Shown here in pieces: positions 18,187 through 26,118 of a stretch of DNA of 64,000 nucleotides. The stretch's first letter is position 1; each line of letters opens with the position of its first letter. The stretch is from Gammaproteobacteria bacterium. GTDB taxonomy: Bacteria > Pseudomonadota > Gammaproteobacteria > HK1. Under the pieces are notes generated by a model. It made no database searches, had not been told where the DNA came from, and saw only the letters and a program-made list of their open reading frames with translations. The stretch spans positions 310,001-374,000 of the forward strand of contig JAJFJU010000012.1 in the NCBI GenBank assembly GCA_021773645.1, read 5' to 3'. The translations under genes were made by a program, and so were the position numbers.

Positions 18187-18202
18187 TGGCATGTATGTTG
18201 CT
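18187..18202 (+). promoter_or_regulatory. Sigma-54 promoter of the PEP-CTERM gene
   Basis: TGGCATGTATGTTGCT matches the RpoN consensus TGGCAC-N5-TTGCA/T, with GG and GC separated by exactly ten bases. It lies 55 bases upstream of the PEP-CTERM start. RpoN with the PrsK/PrsR pair is the known regulator type for PEP-CTERM genes in some proteobacteria; PrsR itself is not in this window. Confidence 0.7.
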
Positions 18203-18256
18203 TGTTATTTCGGAAACACCTGCGCTCCCCCTCAACATCAATATTGGATATTCGTT

Positions 18257-19018
18257 ATGACAAAACTGCCCAGTAGAATTCTGTTCATCATTGTGGCGCT
18301 TGCGGTCCTGCCATCGGCCCATGCGCTCGTTAAATTTCAGGACGATTTTAACGACGGGAATGCCGACGGTTGGAGCTTTTTCCGCAACGATGCGAGCCAG
18401 TGGGGGTGCTGAGCGGCGCACTCAACAGCAACCGATGACAGCCATGAACCGAGGAGCACGACGAACGGGAGCCCCGGCTGGGCACTCATTGATGGATTGA
18501 CCACGCCGGATCATTTCCGTATCTCCGCTGATATCAGTGTGGTTCATACCACGGGCGAGACGGATTTTGGTCACGTGGGTTTCGTCTGGGGTGTGCAGGA
18601 TCCGGCATCCCTTTCGTCGGATTTCAACAATCAGTATCTGCGAACCCATCGGGACGAGGTGACAACCTGGTCGACCAACGGTGGAGGTGAGCAGATTTTC
18701 GGAGTGGACCCGACCACCAATGGCGGCATCTATCATCTGTCCCTCGAAGTAGATTTCTCCGGCAAGTCCCTGACCTCGGTGTTCGACGGGAATGGCGATC
18801 TGACGACGCAGACCTATACCGGCGCGACCTTCGATTTAATTGTTCGTCATTCGGGTGGCGGTATTGGCGTGTTGAACTGGGGTGAGGAAGTTTCTTACGA
18901 TAACGTGGTATTGGAGTCCTTTGATACGCCTGGCGTGCCCGAGCCGTCCAGCATAGCGTTGCTGATGGCTGGGCTGGGGCTGCTCGCAGCTGGGCGCAGA
19001 CGGCGGCCAGTCGCCTAA
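18257..19018 (+). pseudogene. PEP-CTERM exosortase-substrate protein with two compensating frameshifts
   Basis: A secreted protein of about 253 residues: signal peptide MTKLPSRILFIIVALAVL with cleavage near AHA, a beta-rich LamG-like body starting FQDDFNDGNADGW, and a C-terminal sorting tag VPEPSSIALLMAGLGLL followed by AGRRRR. The reading frame hits TGA at 18410. A neighbouring frame gives a sensible VLSGALNSN from 18406, and the original frame resumes at 18434 with DDSHEPRS. So one base is missing near 18404-18406 and one is extra near 18433. The two errors cancel; the rest is intact to the tag. It is either a young pseudogene or a pair of sequencing errors. Expression would be RpoN-dependent. 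Confidence 0.75.
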
Positions 19019-19075
19019 TACGAAAACCAAGAAAGCTACTATCCCGCACCGCTACGCCACAGGATAGTTCCTTTT

Positions 19076-19324
19076 ATGGGCCTGCTGTTGTGGTCATTAT
19101 TGGCCGCGTCTCTGGCTGATAAATTGAAGATTTCTCCAGACATGATGATCAATGGGGGGAGTTCAGACTCGATTTATTTTATCCGGATGGCTATCGGCTT
19201 GATGGTTTTCGTGCTCATGCGTCGTGGAGTGCATTCTTTAACTTCAGGTGTTGGTGGAAAGGCTGGAAGTCTTTGTCGGCGTGCAGGAGGGGCCGGTTGT
19301 TCTCAATGCAATAGGTGGCAATGA
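19076..19324 (+). CDS. Possible small hydrophobic protein, doubtful
   Basis: An 82-codon frame with two hydrophobic stretches (MGLLLWSLLAASLAD at the start and IRMAIGLMVFVLM near residue 36). Its 3' half overlaps vapC on the other strand by about 110 bases, and that part reads like noise (Gly/Cys-rich). An AGGA lies nine bases before the ATG. It may be a remnant of a membrane gene. I do not recognise it. Confidence 0.2.
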   Translation: MGLLLWSLLAASLADKLKISPDMMINGGSSDSIYFIRMAIGLMVFVLMRRGVHSLTSGVGGKAGSLCRRAGGAGCSQCNRWQ

Positions 19325-19616
19325 TGGTATCGATAATCTTGCGTACGGTGATGCCTTGCTTGCGCAAGGTGCGAAAATTTTCCGCGCTTTTTAGGGCAAT
19401 GGGGGTGTCGAGCAGATTAACAACGTGGAGAGAGAGCAGCAGTTCTTTGGCCTTCTGAAAATCCTTGTCTGTTCTAAAACCTTGCAATACTTCCGTTAGC
19501 ACCAGGTCGCCGATGGCAATGGGTTCCTGGCCGAGCAGGGCGTCGAGTTTTTCGGTTTCGGGTGTAGCTTTGCCGGTGAAGTAATTGATCCACACGCTTG
19601 AATCTACCAGGATCAT
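19215..19616 (-). CDS. vapC: VapC-type PIN-domain toxin
   Basis: PIN-domain ribonuclease of 133 residues. It begins MILVDSSVWINYF with the first acidic metal ligand (Asp5), has LVLTEVLQGF near residue 40, and ends with the IIDTIIATYC helix and LLHADKDFQPF, which hold the later acidic ligands. In this family the enzyme cleaves RNA when not bound by VapB. It overlaps vapB by four bases (ATGA). All catalytic acids appear intact. It may be partly responsible for stabilising this otherwise degraded stretch, which is inference. Confidence 0.9.
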   Translation of the reverse strand: MILVDSSVWINYFTGKATPETEKLDALLGQEPIAIGDLVLTEVLQGFRTDKDFQKAKELLLSLHVVNLLDTPIALKSAENFRTLRKQGITVRKIIDTIIATYCIENNRPLLHADKDFQPFHQHLKLKNALHDA

Positions 19617-19807
19617 TTGTCGGTCCGCATGTCATCGAGGTCGCCAGACCAGTCGAATTTCCCTCGGAAGTTCCTGATATTTTCCTGTCTTTTCAGTTTT
19701 AGCAGGGTTTTGAGGCCCATTTCCACAGCTGCACGTTTGGTGGTGAGGCCGGTCAGTTTCATGACCCGGTTCATGAGTTTGTCATCAATCACGATATTTG
19801 TGCGCAT
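19613..19807 (-). CDS. vapB: VapB-type antitoxin
   Basis: Antitoxin of 64 residues: MRTNIVIDDKLMNRVMKLTG, then TTKRAAVEMGLKTLLKLKRQ, the ribbon-helix-helix DNA-binding segment of the VapB (DUF2191-like) family, and a C-terminal toxin-binding tail with FDWSGDLDDMR. It probably represses its own promoter with VapC. The region just upstream has a TATGCATA palindrome (about 19841-19848 by eye) that could be part of the operator. Confidence 0.88.
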   Translation of the reverse strand: MRTNIVIDDKLMNRVMKLTGLTTKRAAVEMGLKTLLKLKRQENIRNFRGKFDWSGDLDDMRTDK

Positions 19808-19922
19808 AGCGTTCTCTATGTGTATAAAAGCAATGTGCTATGCATAGTTAAGCAGTTGGCTTGGGTAGATTCAAGGGGCTTTCACTCCCTGGGACATGGC
19901 ACTAGTTTGGGCTGTGCGGGTC

Positions 19923-19928
19923 TATAAT
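19923..19928 (+). promoter_or_regulatory. -10 box of fadE
   Basis: A perfect TATAAT lies 49 bases before the fadE ATG. No good -35 is found 16-18 bases upstream, so an activator or a weak promoter is likely. Confidence 0.5.
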
Positions 19929-19976
19929 ACGACGGCGGGGATCATCAACGTCGCTTCCAATCTATGAGGTTTCCAT

Positions 19977-22502
19977 ATGTCTGTTATTTGGAGCTTGTTC
20001 TGGGTGGTGCTGTTTGTGGGGGGCGCCATTGTGCTGGCCTATCGACGTGCCAGTCTGATGGTGGCAACGGTGGTTTTGGCGGGGGCTGTTTTTGCCTATG
20101 GCTTGCTGGGTGATGGCGGCGTACTTTGGCTTTGTCTGCTATGGCTTACGGTTTTTGGACTTGTCTTACTTAATCTCGGAGGACTTCGGCGCCACTACCT
20201 AACGGTGCCCCTACTGCGTCTTTACCGTAAGTTACTGCCCGCTATGTCGGATACCGAGCGCGAGGCGCTAGAAGCAGGGACAGTGTGGTGGGAAGGGGAG
20301 TTATTTTCTGGCCGGCCCGATTGGCAGCGTTTGATGTCGATGCCGGCACCGCGGCTGACGGTGGCAGAGCAGGCTTTTCTGGATGGGCCCACTGAAGAAC
20401 TCTGCGGGATGCTGGATGAGTGGGATATTACCCATCGGTGCCTGGATATGACTCCGGTAGTTTGGGATTTCATTATCCATAACGGCTTCTTCGCGATGAT
20501 TATCTCCGAGGAATACGGCGGTAAGGGCTTTTCCGCCCAGGCCAATTCTCTAGTATTGCAGAAGATTGCCAGTGTCAGCGCCACCGTGGCTGTCACCATT
20601 GGTGTACCCAACTCGCTAGGACCGGCTGAGTTGTTGCTGCACTACGGCACAGAGGCGCAGAAACAGCGTTATCTACCTGGGTTGGCGAAGGGCACGGAGA
20701 TTCCTTGCTTCGCCCTTACCGCACCTCGTGCAGGCTCTGATGCCGCCTCTATTCCCGACACTGGAATCGTCTGCAAGGGGGAGTGGCAGGGTGAGGAGAT
20801 CGTTGGCATACGGCTTAATTGGCGCAAGCGCTATATCACCCTGGCACCTATCGCTACGGTATTGGGGCTGGCCTTCAAGCTCCATGACCCCGAGCACCTC
20901 ATCGGCGAACGTGAGGACTACGGCATTACCTCAGCGCTGATTCCGGTGGGGCTGCCCGGCATTGATATAGGGCGGCGGCATTTCCCGCTTAATACGCCGT
21001 TTCAAAACGGACCGACCACTGGTACGGATGTGTTCGTGCCGCTGGATGCCATCATCGGCGGGCAGGAGATGGCGGGGCAGGGCTGGCGCATGCTGATGGA
21101 GTTGTTGTCCGCCGGGCGCTGCATCACCCTGCCGTCGAGCGCCACCGGTGCCGCCAAGATGGCGGTTTATAGTGCCGGTGCCTATACCCGGATCCGCAAG
21201 CAATTTAATCTGCCGGTGGGGAAGTTTGAGGGTGTTGGCGAGGCCTTGGCGCGCATGGTGGGCCTCACCTATACCGCCAAGGCCGCCACCGCGGTGACTG
21301 TGGCAGCGGTGGACCGCGGCGAAAACCCAGCCGTGGCCTCGGCGATCCTTAAATGCCACGCCACTGAGTTTAATCGCCGGGTCATCAATGACGCGATGGA
21401 TGTGCATGGCGGTAAGGGCATCATGATGGGACCGAAGAATTACCTTGCCCGGGCCTATGAAGCGGTGCCGATTGGCATCACCGTAGAGGGCGCGAATATT
21501 CTCACTCGTAGCCTGATTATCTTTGGCCAGGGGGCAGTGCGTTGTCATCCGTGGGTGCGCAAGGAGCTAGCGGCGGCGGGATGTGAGGATGAGCAGCAGG
21601 CTCTAGTGGACTTTGATCGGGCGCTGTTTGGCCATATTGGCTATGCCCTGAGCAATGCGGCGCGGGCCTTTGTATTGGCGCTGACCCATGCTCGCTATGC
21701 TGGGGTGCCCGAGCAAGGGTCGACACGGCGTTATTTCCAGCACATCAATCGCTACAGCGCGGCCTTTGCGCTGGCCGCCGATGTGGCGATGCTGACGCTA
21801 GGTGGTGATCTGAAGAAGAAAGAGCGCTTGTCGGCGCGTCTGGGTGATGTGTTGAGTGGGGTCTATTTGGCCTCCATGGTGCTCAAACACTATGCCGATG
21901 AGGGTCGGCCCGCTGCGGATCTCCCGTTGGTGGAGTGGTCGTGCCGGAATCTGCTGTATGAGGCGCAGGAGCAGTTGCACGGTTTGTTGCGTAATTTCCC
22001 TAATCCCTTGGCTGCGAGATTGCTACGTTTTCTGATCTTTCCACGGGGCCGCACCTATTTCGCGCCCAGTGATGCTCTGGGACAGCAATTGGTCGAACAG
22101 GTGATTAACCCCACCGAAACGCGCGATCGGCTGTGTGCCGGCATTTACAAACGTAATGACGGTAAAAACCCCATGGGTTTGTTGCAGCAGGCGCTGGAGT
22201 TGGCAGTTGCCATGGAGCCATTGGAGGCACGCTTGCGCACGGCGGTTAAGGATGGGCGTGTGGCGGCACCCGATTTGCCACGCCAGATCGACCGGGCTGA
22301 GGCGTTGGACGTGCTATCCGCAGAGGAAGCGGCGCAACTGCGTGATTACGATACCAAGGTTATGGCGCTTATCGAGGTGGATGATTTCTCCGCCGGGGAG
22401 TTGGGTGCGGAAACTTATCTCACGCCTGGTGCGGCCGCAAAGGTTTACTGCAAAGCGGTCAGAAAAAGGAAGGCGCCGGACGGAAAAAAACGCTCCCCCT
22501 AG
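19977..22502 (+). CDS. fadE: FadE-type acyl-CoA dehydrogenase
   Basis: Membrane-associated acyl-CoA dehydrogenase for the first step of fatty-acid beta-oxidation; 841 residues against about 815 for E. coli FadE. The N terminus has two or three hydrophobic helices (residues 1-70). The flavoprotein core follows with FAMIISEEYGGKGFSAQAN, SATVAVTIGVPNSLGPAELL, ALTAPRAGSDAASIPD and GKGIMMGPKNYLARAY. The long C-terminal helical region unique to FadE is complete. It stands alone, with a TATAAT upstream and no other beta-oxidation gene nearby; a degenerate piece of a similar gene lies at 26.1 kb. Confidence 0.93.
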   Translation: MSVIWSLFWVVLFVGGAIVLAYRRASLMVATVVLAGAVFAYGLLGDGGVLWLCLLWLTVFGLVLLNLGGLRRHYLTVPLLRLYRKLLPAMSDTEREALEAGTVWWEGELFSGRPDWQRLMSMPAPRLTVAEQAFLDGPTEELCGMLDEWDITHRCLDMTPVVWDFIIHNGFFAMIISEEYGGKGFSAQANSLVLQKIASVSATVAVTIGVPNSLGPAELLLHYGTEAQKQRYLPGLAKGTEIPCFALTAPRAGSDAASIPDTGIVCKGEWQGEEIVGIRLNWRKRYITLAPIATVLGLAFKLHDPEHLIGEREDYGITSALIPVGLPGIDIGRRHFPLNTPFQNGPTTGTDVFVPLDAIIGGQEMAGQGWRMLMELLSAGRCITLPSSATGAAKMAVYSAGAYTRIRKQFNLPVGKFEGVGEALARMVGLTYTAKAATAVTVAAVDRGENPAVASAILKCHATEFNRRVINDAMDVHGGKGIMMGPKNYLARAYEAVPIGITVEGANILTRSLIIFGQGAVRCHPWVRKELAAAGCEDEQQALVDFDRALFGHIGYALSNAARAFVLALTHARYAGVPEQGSTRRYFQHINRYSAAFALAADVAMLTLGGDLKKKERLSARLGDVLSGVYLASMVLKHYADEGRPAADLPLVEWSCRNLLYEAQEQLHGLLRNFPNPLAARLLRFLIFPRGRTYFAPSDALGQQLVEQVINPTETRDRLCAGIYKRNDGKNPMGLLQQALELAVAMEPLEARLRTAVKDGRVAAPDLPRQIDRAEALDVLSAEEAAQLRDYDTKVMALIEVDDFSAGELGAETYLTPGAAAKVYCKAVRKRKAPDGKKRSP

Positions 22503-22580
22503 ACTAAATATATCTCTCAATAATTGTCGGTGAAAAAATGGCGGATTTGTCATGAAGGAGAGAATTAATATAAGGTGTTG

Positions 22581-22676
22581 ATGCAATACGTGTTTTACGG
22601 TGACCACGAGGATGGGAGTGGCCCGATGAAGGCGAAACCCGGTAGTACTTGTTATCCGTATACATTTATAGATTGA
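22581..22676 (+). CDS. Possible 31-residue peptide upstream of norS
   Basis: An ATG-to-TGA frame giving MQYVFYGDHEDGSGP, then KAKPGSTCYPY and TFID. AAGGTG precedes the ATG by three bases. It lies 37 bases before the oxidase-like subunit II gene. There is no family I recognise, and a frame of this length can arise by chance. Nothing else is evident in the 211-base gap. Confidence 0.2.
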   Translation: MQYVFYGDHEDGSGPMKAKPGSTCYPYTFID

Positions 22677-22713
22677 TAATAAAAGTACGGCAGATTTCTA
22701 GTTAGGGGGGTGT

Positions 22714-23235
22714 ATGAACGCATTGGCTGGATGGATTACGCTGGTTCTGTTGATTCTTCTCACGATCGTATTCTGGTTTGTCATAGCGCGTAGCCAGACT
22801 ACTGAAGACTATGCCGAGGTCCAGGGAAAGGCGGGGCGCTTGAGGTCTCCCTGGTTCTGGATTCTGGTGGTGTTTGGTGTTTTCATCACCTTCGCGACGC
22901 TGCGACCGTTCCCGATTACTGCCCAGGCAGCGAGCCAGGATGCTGGTATTCGCATCGATGCAATCGGACATCAGTGGCGCTGGACTCTTAGCCAAAATAC
23001 GGTTCCCGCTGGAGAGCCCGTGGTCTTCCATGTCACTGCCTCGGATGTCAATCATGGCTTTGCCATCTATGACGAAAACTCCACTTTGCTCACTCAGACA
23101 CAGGCAATGCCCGGCTACGTAAACAAGCTGAGATACACCTTCAATGAGCCGGGTACGTACCGAGTGTTGTGCCTCGAATACTGCGGTGTTGCACACCATG
23201 CCATGGTTACCGAAATCCAGGTTTTGGCGCCTTAG
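22714..23235 (+). CDS. norS: Heme-copper oxidase-type subunit II with CuA site (NorS/CoxB2-like)
   Basis: Membrane-anchored cupredoxin of 173 residues with two N-terminal helices (about residues 5-25 and 48-68). The complete CuA site is visible: His114, Cys153, Glu155, Cys157, His161 and Met164 (CLEYCGVAHHAM). It accepts electrons from a cytochrome or cupredoxin and feeds subunit I. The gene order subunit II, subunit I, senC, membrane protein matches the norSY-senC-orf1 cluster of nitrifying and related bacteria, proposed to encode the sNOR nitric oxide reductase. A divergent B-family oxidase is the alternative. It begins with a GGGGGG ribosome site close upstream. Confidence 0.85.
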   Translation: MNALAGWITLVLLILLTIVFWFVIARSQTTEDYAEVQGKAGRLRSPWFWILVVFGVFITFATLRPFPITAQAASQDAGIRIDAIGHQWRWTLSQNTVPAGEPVVFHVTASDVNHGFAIYDENSTLLTQTQAMPGYVNKLRYTFNEPGTYRVLCLEYCGVAHHAMVTEIQVLAP

Positions 23236-23255
23236 TGGCTGCCCAGGGGGAACTA

Positions 23256-24725
23256 ATGATGCAGTCAACGACGGAATATTCTCAGGCGGAAAATCAATCT
23301 GCTTTGTTTGCGGTCAAAACCCAGCTTGTGGTGGGTCTGCTGGTCTTCATACTCATGATTGTTGCCGGGGTGGTGTTGCGTGCCGCGCAGGGGAGCTGGA
23401 TTGAGATTGGGCCGGATCTTTTCTACCAGCTAATGACTCTGCATGGGGCCGGCATGGTCGGTACCGCTGGTATTGCGGGCAGCGTGGTCATGTGGCATTT
23501 CCTGCGCCGCCAAGTGCAACTCTCGACAGCATTCTTCTGGACATTTTTTCTGCTTTGCTTGCTCGGAGTTGTGCTGATATTGGCGGCTATCTTTATCGGA
23601 AAGTTTGCTGGCGGCTGGACCTTCCTGTATCCGTTGCCGGCGAAATCCATGGGTAGTTGGTCTGTTTTAGGGGCGGCCCTATACATGTTTGGCTTACTGT
23701 CCATCGGCGTTGGATTTCTGATCCTGTACCTAGACGTCGGACGCGGCATCCTGCACCGCTTCGGTAACTTCGCCAAGGCGCTTGGTCTAGACAGCCTGTT
23801 CGGCAGTACGCCAGTGAATCCGGACCACCCATTATCGGTGGTGGCCTCGACCATGGTGCTTATCGTCAATGTCGCGGGTATTGCTGCTGGAGCCGTGGTA
23901 CTGGTGATGTGCCTGGTGAACCTCTACTACCCGGCATTTGCGCCGGACGCGCTGCTCATCAAAAATCTGATCTTCTTCTTTGGGCACGTGTTTATTAATG
24001 CGTCGATCTACGCTGCGGTAATCGTAGTCTACGAGCTTTTGCCGCATTACACCGGCCGGCCCTGGAAGGCATCGAAGGTATTCTTTGCCGCTTGGGCAGC
24101 GGTCACGTTGATGGTGATGGCGGTTTACCCACATCACCTGCTGATGGATTTCCCAATGCCCCGCTGGGCCGCGACCATGGGGCAGATCGTGTCCTACATG
24201 AGTGGTATCCCGGTGCTGGCGGTTACCGGTTTTGGGGCACTGACCATCATCTACCGTTCGGGAATCCGCTGGACCATGGCGCCGTGCATGCTGGTGCTGT
24301 CGATATTTGGCTGGTCGGCCGGCGTGATACCGGCCATCGTGGATGCGACCATCCAGGTTAATCTGGTGATGCATAACACGCTGTGGGTCCCCGGGCACTT
24401 TCATTTGTATCTGCTGCTCGGCTTGCTGCCTATGGTGCTCGGTTTTGCCTTTTACCTGATTGACACAGGTGAGCAGGAGATTGCGGTCGTGGATCGGCTT
24501 AGCTTCCTTGCATACGCCGGGGGTGGTTTTTTGTTTTGCGCGGTGTTTCTTGCCAGTGGTACTGCCAGTATCCCGCGGCGCTGGGCGGTTCATTATGAGG
24601 CATGGCTGGGACATGCACAGCTTGGCACCGTAGCGGGTGTGATCGTACTGCTTGCCATACTGGTGCTGGGACTTCGAATCTTGTTGCGGTTGCCGAGTGC
24701 TGGCGTACCTGAAAACACTGGCTAG
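23256..24725 (+). CDS. norY: Heme-copper subunit I lacking the active-site Tyr (NorY/CoxA2-like)
   Basis: Twelve-helix-type catalytic subunit of 489 residues. All metal-ligand His are present: His63 and His383 (low-spin heme), His381 (high-spin heme) in WVPGHFHLY, and CuB His244, His293, His294 (YPHHLL). The B-family signature MHNTLWVPGHFH resembles ba3 oxidases. The position of the cross-linked Tyr (His244+4, HPxxY in oxidases) is Asn248: GHVFINASIY. Loss of this Tyr is expected for NO reductases and not for O2 reductases of families A and B. I start at the ATG at 23256, with an AGGGGG site; an upstream in-frame region overlaps norS. NO reduction is inference from the site and the neighbours. 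Confidence 0.85.
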   Translation: MMQSTTEYSQAENQSALFAVKTQLVVGLLVFILMIVAGVVLRAAQGSWIEIGPDLFYQLMTLHGAGMVGTAGIAGSVVMWHFLRRQVQLSTAFFWTFFLLCLLGVVLILAAIFIGKFAGGWTFLYPLPAKSMGSWSVLGAALYMFGLLSIGVGFLILYLDVGRGILHRFGNFAKALGLDSLFGSTPVNPDHPLSVVASTMVLIVNVAGIAAGAVVLVMCLVNLYYPAFAPDALLIKNLIFFFGHVFINASIYAAVIVVYELLPHYTGRPWKASKVFFAAWAAVTLMVMAVYPHHLLMDFPMPRWAATMGQIVSYMSGIPVLAVTGFGALTIIYRSGIRWTMAPCMLVLSIFGWSAGVIPAIVDATIQVNLVMHNTLWVPGHFHLYLLLGLLPMVLGFAFYLIDTGEQEIAVVDRLSFLAYAGGGFLFCAVFLASGTASIPRRWAVHYEAWLGHAQLGTVAGVIVLLAILVLGLRILLRLPSAGVPENTG

Positions 24726-25326
24726 TACCGCCTTTGTACTCGCTGTTGGTGCCCTGATCCTGTGGTTTGGCACCGATGGTGGTACGGCGTTTACCGCAGA
24801 AACTGCACGTCGCGTCGCCTTGCAAAGGGTCGCCAGAGAGGTTCCGGGCTGGACCTTGCAGGATGAATCCGGGTCCGTGCGGCACTGGCCGGAACCATCC
24901 GGGCGCTACCTGGTGGTTGATTTTATGTATACCCGCTGCGCCAGTATCTGCAAGGCACTTGGCAGCGGCTTCCAACAACTGCAGCGCCAGTTTCCGCACG
25001 CCATGCAAGACGGGCGGTTACAATTGGTGAGTCTTACCATCGACCACCAGCATGATCTCCCTGAGGCATTGCACGCCTATCGCGCGCGCTATGGGGGTCG
25101 CTCGCCCCATTGGGCTGCTGTCCGCCCAACTTCTAATGCCGATGCCCGGGAGCTAATGAAATTTTTCGGGGTTATTGCCATAGCCGATGGATTGGGGGGG
25201 TATACCCATAATGCCGCCTATCACGTTATCGACCCGCAAGGCCGACTGGTGGCAATCTATGGATTGGAGGCTTTGGCTGAACTCAAGGATTACCTGGATG
25301 AGAAGCTGGGGAACACCAAAATCTAG
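24697..25326 (+). CDS. senC: SCO1/SenC copper chaperone
   Basis: Membrane-anchored thioredoxin-fold protein of about 209 residues that assembles the CuA site. One N-terminal helix (about residues 5-26), then the Cys pair MYTRCASICK and the distal His in YTHNAAYH, the three copper ligands of the SCO family. The family usually has CPxxC; the Pro is absent here. The start is uncertain: a GTG at 24697, inside the norY end, is the best candidate because a TTG at 24652 would place charged and Cys-rich residues before the helix. It overlaps norY by about 29 bases. Confidence 0.82.
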   Translation: MLAYLKTLASTAFVLAVGALILWFGTDGGTAFTAETARRVALQRVAREVPGWTLQDESGSVRHWPEPSGRYLVVDFMYTRCASICKALGSGFQQLQRQFPHAMQDGRLQLVSLTIDHQHDLPEALHAYRARYGGRSPHWAAVRPTSNADARELMKFFGVIAIADGLGGYTHNAAYHVIDPQGRLVAIYGLEALAELKDYLDEKLGNTKI

Positions 25327-25900
25327 GGCGGTCACGGCCGTCGCTGGTATCGTGCTGCTCGCTAGCCCCGTGGGACGTCTTCTCGAAGCAAGCATGCTGA
25401 GTCATGTGCTGGTGCAGTTGCCGTTACTGGCGCTACTTGGCTGGTATCTTGGCAAGCAGATTCCGGAACGATGGTGCGAAGTGATCGGAGGGTGGAATCG
25501 CTTTGGAGTTCCCGGTTTGCTGCTGATGAGTTTTACCATTGTCTACTGGATGTTGCCGCGGGCTCTTGACGGATCGTTGACTGATGGCCTGATCACCTTT
25601 GCCAAGTTCGTTAGCGTACCCCTACTGATCGGTATGCCTCTGGCGATCAGCTGGCCGCAGGCTCCGATGGTGGTGCGCGGGCTAACGGTGTTTGAACTTT
25701 GGGCCATGTTGATGCGGCTTGGCTGGCTTTACCTGGATACCCCTGTGCGCCTGTGCAGTAATTACCTGTTGCAAGAGCAGGTTACGCTTGGCATAGGGCT
25801 GATTTCACTTGCCGCGTTATGGGTGATAGGTATCTGTGGCTACTTTCTGTTTCGGCCCGCAACAGGCTTTTCTGAAACTAGTGGAGAAGGGCTGGAATAA
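25298..25900 (+). CDS. Multi-pass membrane protein, orf1 of the norSY-senC cluster
   Basis: About 200 residues with five or six hydrophobic helices (residues 13-33, 37-56, 72-88, 100-118, 150-175 region). The ATG at 25298 follows an AAGGA by eight bases and overlaps senC by 29 bases. No cofactor motif is obvious apart from a few His/Trp. A similar unnamed membrane gene closes the norSY-senC-orf1 set, and distant resemblance to CtaG-type assembly proteins is possible. The role in assembly or as an extra subunit is inference. Confidence 0.72.
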   Translation: MRSWGTPKSRAVTAVAGIVLLASPVGRLLEASMLSHVLVQLPLLALLGWYLGKQIPERWCEVIGGWNRFGVPGLLLMSFTIVYWMLPRALDGSLTDGLITFAKFVSVPLLIGMPLAISWPQAPMVVRGLTVFELWAMLMRLGWLYLDTPVRLCSNYLLQEQVTLGIGLISLAALWVIGICGYFLFRPATGFSETSGEGLE

Positions 25901-26118
25901 GCAGCGTGATGGTGGCAAAGAAGATGGAATTGGCGCTCTCAAAAAGTGCTTTTATATCTCCCAGGCCGTTCCAAGTCTTTACGGGCAGGGTACTTGCCAG
26001 GGCCTATGTTGTCCCCACCCATTTTTTTCTTTCGAGCCTCTCTCTTTCTCCTCGACTGTTCTCCCGATAGGTCAAGTGCCTTCGTCGCTGTCAATCGGGC
26101 TCGCGGTGGGCCGGGGAG

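Noticed and set aside
18032-18421. Leftward frame opposite the sigma-54 promoter and PEP-CTERM start
   Set aside because: Covers the promoter and repeats, and is antisense to the signal-peptide region of a better gene.
22600-22660. Text resembling the SAM-I riboswitch (GGCCCGATGAAGGCGAAACCCGG)-like segment upstream of norS
   Set aside because: Only a short local resemblance; no surrounding SAM-I helices, and the downstream gene is not a methionine gene. The full segment is not listed because of the length rule.
22660-22690. FNR/DNR half-site TTGATAATA upstream of norS
   Set aside because: The second half-site does not match, so the palindrome is incomplete.
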